Source: Streptomyces mangrovisoli (GTDB taxonomy: Bacteria; Actinomycetota; Actinomycetes; Streptomycetales; Streptomycetaceae). Taken from it: a stretch of 64,000 bases of DNA. This document shows positions 47,189 through 54,513 of the stretch, in pieces (the first letter of the stretch is position 1; every line of letters begins with the position of its first letter). The stretch lies in contig NZ_LAVA02000021.1 of NCBI RefSeq assembly GCF_000974985.2, positions 1 to 64,000 of the forward strand. Reading direction: 5' to 3'. Made by a program: the position numbers and the translations under genes. The notes beneath the pieces are model-generated. The model was not told the origin of the DNA. It did not search any database and worked only from the letters and a program-made list of their open reading frames with translations.

Positions 47189-48055
47189 GTGGTGGAGATG
47201 TACGACCCCTCTCACCTGCGCACCTTCCTCACGGTCTCGCAGACGCTGAGCTTCACGCAGGCGGCCCGGCGGCTGGGGCTGCGCCAGTCGACGGTGAGCC
47301 AGCACGTGCGGCGACTGGAGGACGCGGCCGGGCGCCAGCTGTTCTCGCGGGACACCCACTCGGTGGAGCTGACCGAGGACGGCGAGGCGATGCTCGGGTT
47401 CGCCCGCCGCATCCTGGAGGTGCACGAGCAGGCATCGGCGTTCTTCACGGGCACGCGGCTGCGCGGCCGGCTGCGGTTCGGGGCGTCCGAGGACTTCGTG
47501 CTGACCCGGTTGCCGGAGATCCTCGAGTCCTTCCGTCACGACCACCCCGAGGTGGACCTCGAACTGACCGTGGAGCTGTCCGGCACCCTGCACGAGCAGC
47601 TGGCCGCCGGGAAGCTGGACCTGGTACTGGCCAAGCGGCGCCCGGAGGACCCGCGGGGCGAGCCGGTGTGGCAGGACGACCTGGTGTGGATCGGCGCGGA
47701 GCGGCTGCGCCTGGACCCCGACCGGCCGGTGCCGCTGATCGTCTATCCGCCGCCGGGCATCACCCGGGCCCTCGCCATGGAGGCGCTGGAGCGGCAGGGC
47801 CGGGCCTGGCGGGTCGCGTGCACCAGCGGCAGCCTGAACGGGCTGATCGCGGCGGCCCGTGCGGGGCTGGGCGTGATGGCGCACTCCCGGGGCATGGTGC
47901 CGCCGGGCCTGACACGGGTCCCCGACCGGGCGGGTCTGCCGGAACTGGGCCGGGTCGACTTCGTGCTCGTCCACGGCCGACGCCGCCCCTCGGCCCAGGA
48001 GGCGGCGGACGCGCTGGCAGCGGCGATCCTGACCCGCGGCGACCGCCTGCGCTAG
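47189..48055 (+). CDS. LysR-family transcriptional regulator
   Basis: A 288-residue regulator. The N-terminal helix-turn-helix is HLRTFLTVSQTLSFTQAARRLGLRQSTVSQHVRRLEDAAG. The periplasmic-binding-like effector domain starts at LRGRLRFGASEDFVLTRLPEIL. The length is normal. GTG at 47189 is used, and ATG at 47198 (MYDPSHLRTF) is equally credible. The divergent neighbour, an SBF-type symporter, is the obvious target. The effector is unknown. Confidence 0.92.
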   Translation: MVEMYDPSHLRTFLTVSQTLSFTQAARRLGLRQSTVSQHVRRLEDAAGRQLFSRDTHSVELTEDGEAMLGFARRILEVHEQASAFFTGTRLRGRLRFGASEDFVLTRLPEILESFRHDHPEVDLELTVELSGTLHEQLAAGKLDLVLAKRRPEDPRGEPVWQDDLVWIGAERLRLDPDRPVPLIVYPPPGITRALAMEALERQGRAWRVACTSGSLNGLIAAARAGLGVMAHSRGMVPPGLTRVPDRAGLPELGRVDFVLVHGRRRPSAQEAADALAAAILTRGDRLR

Positions 48056-48107
48056 CCCTGGCCGGGCGGGGTCGCGATCATCTCCGTCACCCCGGGCCGG
48101 TGGGGAC

Positions 48108-48517
48108 CATTTCGCGCAGTTCCCCGCGCCCCTGACAGGGCGCCTCGGCCCACGCACCCCAGGGGCGCGAGGAACGGCGCGCTCAGCCACGACGGACCCC
48201 CACGGGGCCCCACCCCAGACACCCGTCCGCGGCCCGTCGAGGGCTGGTCGCGCCGTTCCCCGCGCCCCTGACGGGGCGCCCCCGACCGCCACCCCCCAAG
48301 GGGCGCGGGGAACTGCGCGACCAGCCCCCACCGGGCCCGCACGGGGGCACCACGCCCGACACCCGACCGCGGCCCGGCGGGGAGCCGAGCGCGCCGTTCC
48401 CCGCGCCCCTGACGGGGCGCCCCCGACCGCCACCCCCCAAGGGGCGCGGGGAACTGCGCGACCAGCCACGACCGGGCCGCACGGGGGCACCACGCCCGAC
48501 ACCCGACCGCGGCCCGC
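48108..48517. repeat. Three-copy intergenic repeat with inverted GGGGCGCGGGGAAC modules
   Basis: Two long copies, nearly identical over about 125 bp (48250-48376 and 48391-48517), and a diverged third (about 48108-48235) lie between the LysR and acyl-CoA ligase genes. Each contains facing GTTCCCCGCGCCCC and GGGGCGCGGGGAACTGCGCG segments able to form hairpins. This is the intergenic repeat type common in Streptomyces. It has no CRISPR-like spacing and no coding potential that I would trust. The rest of the 48056-48845 gap shows nothing else. Confidence 0.85.
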
Positions 48518-48845
48518 AGATCGCGCGACAACGCCCGGTCCCGGGACGCCGCGCACGCGATGACCCGCACGTCGGACGGGCCCCGCCACCCCTCCCGAAC
48601 CCCCGGAGGGAACCCGTAAGCGCCCCGGGCAGATTCCGTGGAGATTGCGGTTCCGGTACTTACTCGACCGTAAGTAATCTGTCCCCCGCTTTCCCCTGTG
48701 CGTGCATTTTCCCGGCCCCGCCCCATCCTTACGTGAGCATCGTTCCCTTTCGTACCCCCTCCCGCCCCGCCAAGAGGTGGGGTAGCTTTCACGGCGCTGT
48801 GCGGAGCCACAGGCTCACCGGACGCTGAGGAGGCGGGAGCGGGGT

Positions 48846-50672
48846 TTGCGCGAGTTCACCAATCCTCCGTTGGCGTCGGCACCGCCCGTGGGCGGTCTGG
48901 CCGATGCCGTGTTCCAGTACGCCCAGGAGGACCCGCTCTTCGTGGCGCTCGGCCGCAAGGACGACGGCGGCCAGTGGCGGGACGTGACCGCGGCCGAGTT
49001 CCGCGACGAGGTGCTGGCCCTGGCCAAGGGCCTGCTCGCGCGCGGCATCCGCTTCGGCGACCGCGTCGCGATCATGTGCCGCACCCGCTACGAGTGGACC
49101 CTGTTCGACTTCGCGCTGTGGTCGATCGGCGCCCAGGTCGTGCCGATCTACCCGACGTCGTCGGCGGAGCAGTGTTTCTGGATGCTGCACGACGCCCAGG
49201 TCTCGGCGGCGATGGTGGAGCACGAGGACCACGCGATGACCATCGCCACCGTCATCGACCGGCTGCCGATGCTGCACCAGCTGTGGCAGCTCGACACCGG
49301 TGCCGTGCAGGAGCTGTACGACGCCGGCGCGCACCTGGACGACGCGCTGGTGCACCGGCACCGCGAGGCGGTCACCCCCGAGTCGGTCGCCACGATCATC
49401 TACACCTCGGGCACCACGGGCCGCCCCAAGGGCTGCGTGCTGACGCACGGCAACTTCATGTTCGAGGCGGACACCGTCATCGCGCGCTGGGAGCCGGTGT
49501 TCCACTCGAAGAAGGGCGACGAGGCGGCCACCCTGCTGTTCCTGCCGCTCGCGCACGTCTTCGGCCGGATGGTGCAGATCGCCGCGTTCCGCGGCCGGGT
49601 CCGCTTCGGCCACCAGCCGCAGCTGCACGCGGCCGCCCTGCTGCCGGACCTGGCCGCGTTCCGGCCGACGTTCTTCCTCGCGGTGCCGTACATCTTCGAG
49701 AAGGTCTTCAACGCGGCGCGCCGCAAGGCGGAGCGGGAGGGCAAGGAGGGCCCGTTCGAGAAGGCGGTGGACGTGGCGGTGAAGTACGCCGACGCGGTGG
49801 AGGCCAAGGCGTGGGGCACCGGCCCCGGCCCGTCGGCCGCGCTGCGCGTGCAGCACCAGCTCTTCGACAAGCTCGTCTACTCCAAGGTCCGCGCCGCGAT
49901 GGGCGGCAGGGTGCGGCACGCGATGTCCGGCGGCTCCGCGATGGACCGGCGGCTCGGCCTGTTCTTCGCCGGGGCGGGCGTGCAGATCTACGAGGGCTAC
50001 GGCCTCACCGAGTCGACGGCGGCGGCCACCGCGAACCCGCCGGAGCGCACCCGCTACGGCACCGTCGGGCAGCCGATCCCGGGGGTCTCCGTGCACATCG
50101 CGGACGACGGGGAGGTCTGGATCAACGGCGGCAACGTCTTCCAGGGCTATCTGAACAACCAGAAGGCCACCGACGGCACCCTGCACGACGGCTGGCTCGC
50201 CACCGGCGACCTCGGCTCGCTCGACGAGGACGGCTACCTCACGATCACCGGCCGCAAGAAGGAGATCCTGGTGACCTCCGGCGGCAAGAGCGTCTCGCCC
50301 GGCGTGCTGGAGGAACGGGTCCGCGACCATCCGCTGGTCCACCAGTGCATCGTCGTCGGCAACGACCGTCCGTACGTGGCCGCGCTGGTCACCCTCGACC
50401 AGGAGGCGGTGGAGCACTGGCTCCAGATGCGCGGCAAGCCGGCGCTCGCCGGGCCGCAGCTGGTGCACGACGGCGATCTGGAGACGGAGGTGCGGCGCGC
50501 GGTGGTCGCCGCCAACACCCTGGTCTCGCAGGCCGAGTCGATCCGCACCTTCCGCATCCTCGCGCAGCCCTTCACCGAGGAACACGGCCTGCTGACACCG
50601 TCGTTGAAGCTGAAGCGCAAGGCGATCGAGAACGCGTACGCCAACGAGGTCGAGGCGCTGTACCGGGCCTGA
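48846..50672 (+). CDS. Long-chain fatty-acid--CoA ligase (AMP-forming)
   Basis: A 608-residue adenylate-forming enzyme of the FadD15 type, activating fatty acids through an acyl-adenylate. Motifs in order are IIYTSGTTGRPKGCVLTHGN (P-loop), LPLAHVFGRM, YEGYGLTES (A5-like), and GWLATGDLGSLDEDGYLTITGRKKEILVTSGGK (A7-A8). The catalytic lysine lies near the C-terminus in LKLKRKAIENAY. The TTG start at 48846 follows GGAGCGGGG. Residues 1-20 are hydrophilic, so it is cytoplasmic or peripheral. It stands alone after a repeat-rich gap. Confidence 0.94.
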   Translation: MREFTNPPLASAPPVGGLADAVFQYAQEDPLFVALGRKDDGGQWRDVTAAEFRDEVLALAKGLLARGIRFGDRVAIMCRTRYEWTLFDFALWSIGAQVVPIYPTSSAEQCFWMLHDAQVSAAMVEHEDHAMTIATVIDRLPMLHQLWQLDTGAVQELYDAGAHLDDALVHRHREAVTPESVATIIYTSGTTGRPKGCVLTHGNFMFEADTVIARWEPVFHSKKGDEAATLLFLPLAHVFGRMVQIAAFRGRVRFGHQPQLHAAALLPDLAAFRPTFFLAVPYIFEKVFNAARRKAEREGKEGPFEKAVDVAVKYADAVEAKAWGTGPGPSAALRVQHQLFDKLVYSKVRAAMGGRVRHAMSGGSAMDRRLGLFFAGAGVQIYEGYGLTESTAAATANPPERTRYGTVGQPIPGVSVHIADDGEVWINGGNVFQGYLNNQKATDGTLHDGWLATGDLGSLDEDGYLTITGRKKEILVTSGGKSVSPGVLEERVRDHPLVHQCIVVGNDRPYVAALVTLDQEAVEHWLQMRGKPALAGPQLVHDGDLETEVRRAVVAANTLVSQAESIRTFRILAQPFTEEHGLLTPSLKLKRKAIENAYANEVEALYRA

Positions 50673-50816
50673 GCGACCCGCCGTACGCCGCGCGGCGCGC
50701 GCCGGGCGTGATCCCCGCCATGTTTCCGGCCGAGTCCCGCGGTCAGGAATGCATCACGGCGCGTGATCGTTGACGATGGGAGTACCACCTGACGACAACC
50801 TAAGGATCAAGAGCTC

Positions 50817-51653
50817 GTGAGCAGCAAGGTCCCCCCGATCATCCTCAACAACGGCGTCGAGATGCCCCAGCTGGGCTTCGGCGTGTGGCAGGTGCCGGAC
50901 GACGAGGCCGAGCAGGCGGTCGCCACCGCACTGGAGGCCGGGTACCGCAGCATCGACACGGCGGCGATCTACGGCAACGAGGCGGGCACCGGCCGGGCGA
51001 TCGCCAAGGCGGGCCTGGCCCGCGAGGACGTGTTCGTCACCACCAAGCTGTGGAACAGCGACCAGGGGTACGACGCCACCCTGCGCGCCTTCGACACCTC
51101 CCTCGACAAGCTCGGCCTCGACTACGTCGACCTGTATCTGATCCACTGGCCGACCCCCGCCCGCGACACCTACGTCGACTCCTACAAGGCGTTCGAGAAG
51201 CTGCTGGCCGACGGCCGGGTCCGCGCCATCGGCGTCTCCAACTTCCTCACCGAGCACCTGAAGCGGCTGATCGAGGAGACCTCGGTCATCCCGGCGGTCG
51301 ACCAGATCGAGCTGCACCCGCACCTCCAGCAGCACGCGGCGCGCGCGTACCTCGCCGAGCAGGGCATCGCCACCGAGGCCTGGTCGCCGCTCGGTTCCGG
51401 CAAGGGCCTGCTGGAGGTCCCGGCGATCGTCGCGATCGCGCAGAAGCACGGCCGCACCCCGGCCCAGGTGGTGCTGCGCTGGCATCTCCAGCTGGGCACC
51501 ATCGTGATCCCCAAGTCCGTGACGCCGTCGCGGATCAAGGAGAACATCGAGGTGTTCGACTTCAGTCTGGACACCGAGGACCTCGCGGCGATCTCCGCGC
51601 TGAACGAGGACCGCCGGCTGGGCCCGGACCCGGCCACGTTCGACGTCGGCTGA
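50817..51653 (+). CDS. Aldo/keto reductase
   Basis: A 278-residue NADPH-dependent reductase of the AKR5 (2,5-diketo-gluconate reductase-like) type. The catalytic tetrad is intact: Asp in RSIDTAAIYGNE, Tyr in the same segment, Lys in VTTKLWNSDQ and His in LIHWPTP. IPKSVTPSRIKENIEVFDF binds the cofactor phosphate. A GTG start at 50817 has AAGGA about 12 bp upstream. It is followed by a hairpin terminator at 51678, so it is a single-gene unit. Confidence 0.94.
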   Translation: MSSKVPPIILNNGVEMPQLGFGVWQVPDDEAEQAVATALEAGYRSIDTAAIYGNEAGTGRAIAKAGLAREDVFVTTKLWNSDQGYDATLRAFDTSLDKLGLDYVDLYLIHWPTPARDTYVDSYKAFEKLLADGRVRAIGVSNFLTEHLKRLIEETSVIPAVDQIELHPHLQQHAARAYLAEQGIATEAWSPLGSGKGLLEVPAIVAIAQKHGRTPAQVVLRWHLQLGTIVIPKSVTPSRIKENIEVFDFSLDTEDLAAISALNEDRRLGPDPATFDVG

Positions 51654-51677
51654 CCTTCCCGGCCGGGGACGCGCACC

Positions 51678-51706
51678 GGGGCCGCTCGCCGCAGGCGGGC
51701 GGCCCC
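51678..51706. terminator. Hairpin after the aldo/keto reductase
   Basis: Perfect 8-bp arms GGGGCCGC / GCGGCCCC with a 13-bp loop begin 25 bp after the stop codon, followed by a short TTCCCTT tract. Confidence 0.65.
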
Positions 51707-51786
51707 TTCCCTTGCCCGTCCGCAACAGGTCCGGACCAAAGGGTTGACGCGGCCATGCAAACGGCGCCACGGTGTACGGCACTCGG

Positions 51787-51803
51787 TAAGGAAACTTTCC
51801 TAA
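51787..51803. promoter_or_regulatory. Pseudopalindrome TAAGGAAACTTTCCTAA before the chitosanase gene
   Basis: A 17-bp element with 8-bp arms (one mismatched pair) and a single central base, ending 17 bp before the GTG start, so it overlaps the likely promoter or leader. Similar GGAAA-N-TTTCC palindromes are known at Streptomyces chitosanase genes as repressor sites; the exact regulator is not named here. Confidence 0.6.
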
Positions 51804-51820
51804 CAGAAGGGTCCCCCACA

Positions 51821-52540
51821 GTGCCCCCCACCAAGCCCCCCACCGTGCGCTTACGCACCCTCGCCCTCGCCGCGGCCTCCGCGGCCGCGCTGCTCGCCGC
51901 CGGAATCCTCCCGGCGCACGCCGCCGGCGCCCAGGCCCCGGCCTCCGCCCAGGAGGGCTCCGTCACCGCGGCGAGCCTGCTCGCCAAGGTGACGTCCTGC
52001 GCGCAGCTGTCCAACGGCAAGTACCGCACCGACGAGGAGACCTCGGCCACCGTGCCGGTGTGCGGCAAGAACGGCGCGGTCTTCTGGAAGGCCGACATGG
52101 ACATCGACTGCGACGGGCAGCGCACCACGAACTGCAACGAGGACCGCGACCCCTGGTACCAGGACGACACGGCCTTCCACCAGTCCGACGGCAAGCCGCT
52201 GAAGGCCGAGTCGCTGCCGTACGTCGTCGTCCCGAGCTCCAGCAGCATCTGGAACTACACCGGCGCCGGCATCAAGGGCGGCGGCGTGGTCGCCGTGATC
52301 TACAACAACAAGGTGGAGTACGCCGTCGTCGGCGACACCGGCCCCACCCAGATCATCGGCGAGGCCTCGTACGCCACCGCGAACGCGCTCGGCATCGACC
52401 CCGATCCGGCGACCGGCGGGGCCGACTCCGGCGTGACGTACATCCTGTTCAAGAACTCGAAGGTCTCCCCCATCGAGAGCCACAGCGCGGCGGTGACGCT
52501 CGGCAATCAGCTGGCGCAGCAGTTCCTCGCGAACAACTGA
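51821..52540 (+). CDS. Secreted chitosanase, GH75 family
   Basis: A 239-residue secreted enzyme that cleaves chitosan. A signal peptide (RLRTLALAAASAAALLAAGILPAHA) is followed by a GH75 catalytic domain. FWKADMDIDCDGQRTTNC contains the catalytic acid region. DPWYQDDTAFHQSDGKPL and the later VVAVIYNNKVEYAVVGDTGP, with the second acid pattern, are diagnostic of this fungal and actinobacterial family. Cys pairs are plausible disulfides. The GTG at 51821 was chosen because it opens the signal peptide. A palindrome just upstream suggests substrate-dependent control. Confidence 0.93.
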   Translation: MPPTKPPTVRLRTLALAAASAAALLAAGILPAHAAGAQAPASAQEGSVTAASLLAKVTSCAQLSNGKYRTDEETSATVPVCGKNGAVFWKADMDIDCDGQRTTNCNEDRDPWYQDDTAFHQSDGKPLKAESLPYVVVPSSSSIWNYTGAGIKGGGVVAVIYNNKVEYAVVGDTGPTQIIGEASYATANALGIDPDPATGGADSGVTYILFKNSKVSPIESHSAAVTLGNQLAQQFLANN

Positions 52541-52553
52541 TGCCCAGGTGAGG

Positions 52554-53267
52554 TCAGTTGGGCTGTCCGAGCGGCCGTACGACGACGGTGTTGACGTCGA
52601 CGCCGTCGGGCTGCCGGACAGCCCACACGACCGAGTCCGCGATCTGGTCGGCGGTCAGCAGCGTGCCCGGGGGCAGGCTGCCCATCCCGTCCCAGAACGG
52701 GGTCTCCACCCGGCCCGGGGCGATCAGGGTCACGCCGACGCCCCACTCGGTCACCTGGCGGCGGGTGTTCTCGGCGAGGCCGGTGACCGCCCACTTGGTG
52801 GCGCCGTAGATGTTGCCGGGCGTGTGCACAAACCCGGCGACGCTGCCGACGAGCACGATCCGGCCGCGCGTCGCCTTCAGCGCGTCGATCGACGCGCGGA
52901 TCAGCAGGGCGGGGCCGAGCACGTTGGTCAGCACCATGTCGGTCCACTTCGCCGGGTCGCCCTCGGCGACCGAATCGTGGCTGGCGGAACCGGCGTTGGC
53001 GACGACCGTGTCGATCCGCCCGAACTCCTTGAGTGTCACGGCGACGGCCTCTTGGACGTCGTCGTAGTCGGCCGCGTTCCCGGTGATCGTCAACAGGCGG
53101 TCCGGGTCGCCCAGTTCGGCGGCGAAGTCGGACAGCCGGCGTTCCGTGCGGCCGGTGACCGCGACCCGGTGGCCCGCGTCGAGCAGCCGCCGGGCCACCG
53201 CCGCGCCGATGCCGCTGCCGCCGCCGGTGATGAGCGCGACCGGAGAGTCGGTCGTGGTGCCGGTCAT
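52554..53267 (-). CDS. Short-chain dehydrogenase/reductase
   Basis: A 237-residue classical SDR. The cofactor motif is TGGGSGIG near the N-terminus, with VAVTGRTERRL suggesting NADP preference. NAG lies in VVANAGSASH, the catalytic Ser in VLVGSVAGF and the YxxxK in IYGATKWAVTG. It is likely to reduce or oxidise a small alcohol or ketone; the substrate is unknown. It is convergent with the chitosanase. A MerR-type promoter pattern lies 66 bp or more upstream, so expression is probably induced by a MerR-family regulator not encoded in this window. Confidence 0.93.
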   Translation of the reverse strand: MTGTTTDSPVALITGGGSGIGAAVARRLLDAGHRVAVTGRTERRLSDFAAELGDPDRLLTITGNAADYDDVQEAVAVTLKEFGRIDTVVANAGSASHDSVAEGDPAKWTDMVLTNVLGPALLIRASIDALKATRGRIVLVGSVAGFVHTPGNIYGATKWAVTGLAENTRRQVTEWGVGVTLIAPGRVETPFWDGMGSLPPGTLLTADQIADSVVWAVRQPDGVDVNTVVVRPLGQPN

Positions 53268-53332
53268 GGTGCCTACCCCCTGTGAGGCCGGCCGCCCCGC
53301 TGGCGCCCGGCTGGTTCGAGAGGGAGTCCATC

Positions 53333-53355
53333 ACTTCAAGCGCTCTCGAAGTCAA
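53333..53355 (-). promoter_or_regulatory. MerR-type promoter/operator upstream of the SDR gene
   Basis: On the minus strand TTGACT is followed after 19 bp by TGGACT. The over-long spacer is filled by the dyad ACTTCGAGAG/CGCTTGAAGT (8 of 10 pairs). A 19-bp spacer with an internal dyad is the known layout of MerR-family-controlled promoters. No merR gene is adjacent. Confidence 0.55.
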
Positions 53356-53428
53356 GCGCGCCGAGGGCCGGTCGACCGTCCACCCGGCGCGTAGCCGGTC
53401 GACCGCCTACCCGGCGCGTACCGCCCGC

Positions 53429-54361
53429 CTACCCGGCGCGTACCGCCGTGTGCACCGTGTGTGCCGCGAGGACGAACACGTCCGCGCGCCGGTGCACGCT
53501 CGCCGGGTCCTCGGGGTCGAGCAGCCGGTCCAGGGTCGCCCGGTCCGCCGCGTCCAGGGACTCGCCCAGGCCCTCGCGCATCCGGCCCAGGGTGGCGGCA
53601 ACGTAGGAGCGGGCCCGGTCGGTGGCCGGTGCGGGCAGGTCGAGCAGGAACGTGCGGGTGCGGGTGTGCTTGAGGCCCGCGGAGGCCAGCAGCGCCGCCC
53701 AGTCCTCGGTGACGGCCACGGAGTCCGGCAGCCCGTCCCGCATCCGCGCGAACCACTCCTGCTCCAGCACGTCGATACGGGCCTGGAGGCCGGGGCGCCC
53801 GATGCCGATGTCACGCGGCAGGAACCGGGCGGGCAGCCCGCCCTCCATGAGGGCCAGGGTGCCGCCGGGCGCGAGCCGGTCGGCGAACGCGGCGAGCGCG
53901 GCCCGCTGGTCGCCGAGGTGGTGCAGGCTGCGGCTGGCCCAGAGCAGATCCGCCGGATAGTCCAGTTCGTCGAGGACGGAGGGCAGCTCGCCCGCGAGGG
54001 TGCCGAACCGGTCGGCGACGCCGTGCCGGGCGGCGCGGTCCGCGGCCCGCTCCAGCAGGGGCCCGGCCGCGTCCACGGCGACCACCCGGGCGCCCGGGAA
54101 CGTCTCGGCGAACAGGACGGACACGACTCCCGGGCCGCTGCCCGCGTCGACGATCAGCCCCGGTTCGGTCACCTCCTTGCCCAGCCAGGCGAGGGTCCGC
54201 TCGTACAGCGGGGTGAACAGCTCCGCCTGGTCCTCCAGCAGCGGACCCATCTCGGCCCAGTCGACATCGCCGTGGTCGTGGTGGTGGTCGTGCTCGGGCC
54301 GGCCGCCGGATGCCTGTTCGTGGTCGTGGTGCCGGTGATCGTGGTCGTGCTGGTGCGCCAT
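53429..54361 (-). CDS. Class I SAM-dependent methyltransferase with His-rich N-terminus
   Basis: A 310-residue methyltransferase. The first 33 residues are a strongly His/Asp-rich tail containing HDHDHRHHDHEQ and EHDHHHDHGD, which could bind a transition metal. A helical segment and the Rossmann core follow: motif I LIVDAGSGPGVVSVLFAE, acidic motif II VVAVDAAGPLL and motif IV-like DLLWASRSLHHLGDQRAAL. The closing part is helical. The ATG at 54361 opens the His tract behind GAGAGG, and an upstream extension in the same frame is not supported. The substrate is unknown. A palindrome lies 66-80 bp upstream. Confidence 0.88.
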   Translation of the reverse strand: MAHQHDHDHRHHDHEQASGGRPEHDHHHDHGDVDWAEMGPLLEDQAELFTPLYERTLAWLGKEVTEPGLIVDAGSGPGVVSVLFAETFPGARVVAVDAAGPLLERAADRAARHGVADRFGTLAGELPSVLDELDYPADLLWASRSLHHLGDQRAALAAFADRLAPGGTLALMEGGLPARFLPRDIGIGRPGLQARIDVLEQEWFARMRDGLPDSVAVTEDWAALLASAGLKHTRTRTFLLDLPAPATDRARSYVAATLGRMREGLGESLDAADRATLDRLLDPEDPASVHRRADVFVLAAHTVHTAVRAG

Positions 54362-54426
54362 GGGGCAAGCCTCTCGTCCGGATGCCGCCCAGGGTGCGCC
54401 GACCCACCGCGCAAAAGCCAGCGGTG

Positions 54427-54441
54427 TTGCCGATACGGCAA
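54427..54441. promoter_or_regulatory. Perfect palindrome TTGCCG-ATA-CGGCAA upstream of the His-rich methyltransferase
   Basis: 6-bp arms with a 3-bp spacer lie 66-80 bp before the start codon. TACGGCAA occurs a second time about 23 bp away. It resembles an operator; the regulator is unknown. Confidence 0.5.
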
Positions 54442-54467
54442 ACACATTCCCTCGTACGGCAAGGCCC

Positions 54468-54499
54468 GGCCGGGGCCCGCGCGCCTGCGGGCCCCGGCC
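54468..54499. terminator. Hairpin after the GH5-GH6 cellulase operon
   Basis: Perfect 13-bp arms (GGCCGGGGCCCGC / GCGGGCCCCGGCC) with loop GCGCCT lie 14 bp beyond the minus-strand stop of the GH6 gene. Confidence 0.75.
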
Positions 54500-54513
54500 T
54501 GCCCCTCACCCCG

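Noticed and set aside
48108-48517. CRISPR array
   Set aside because: Only three long copies with unequal spacing and no short regular spacers or cas genes.
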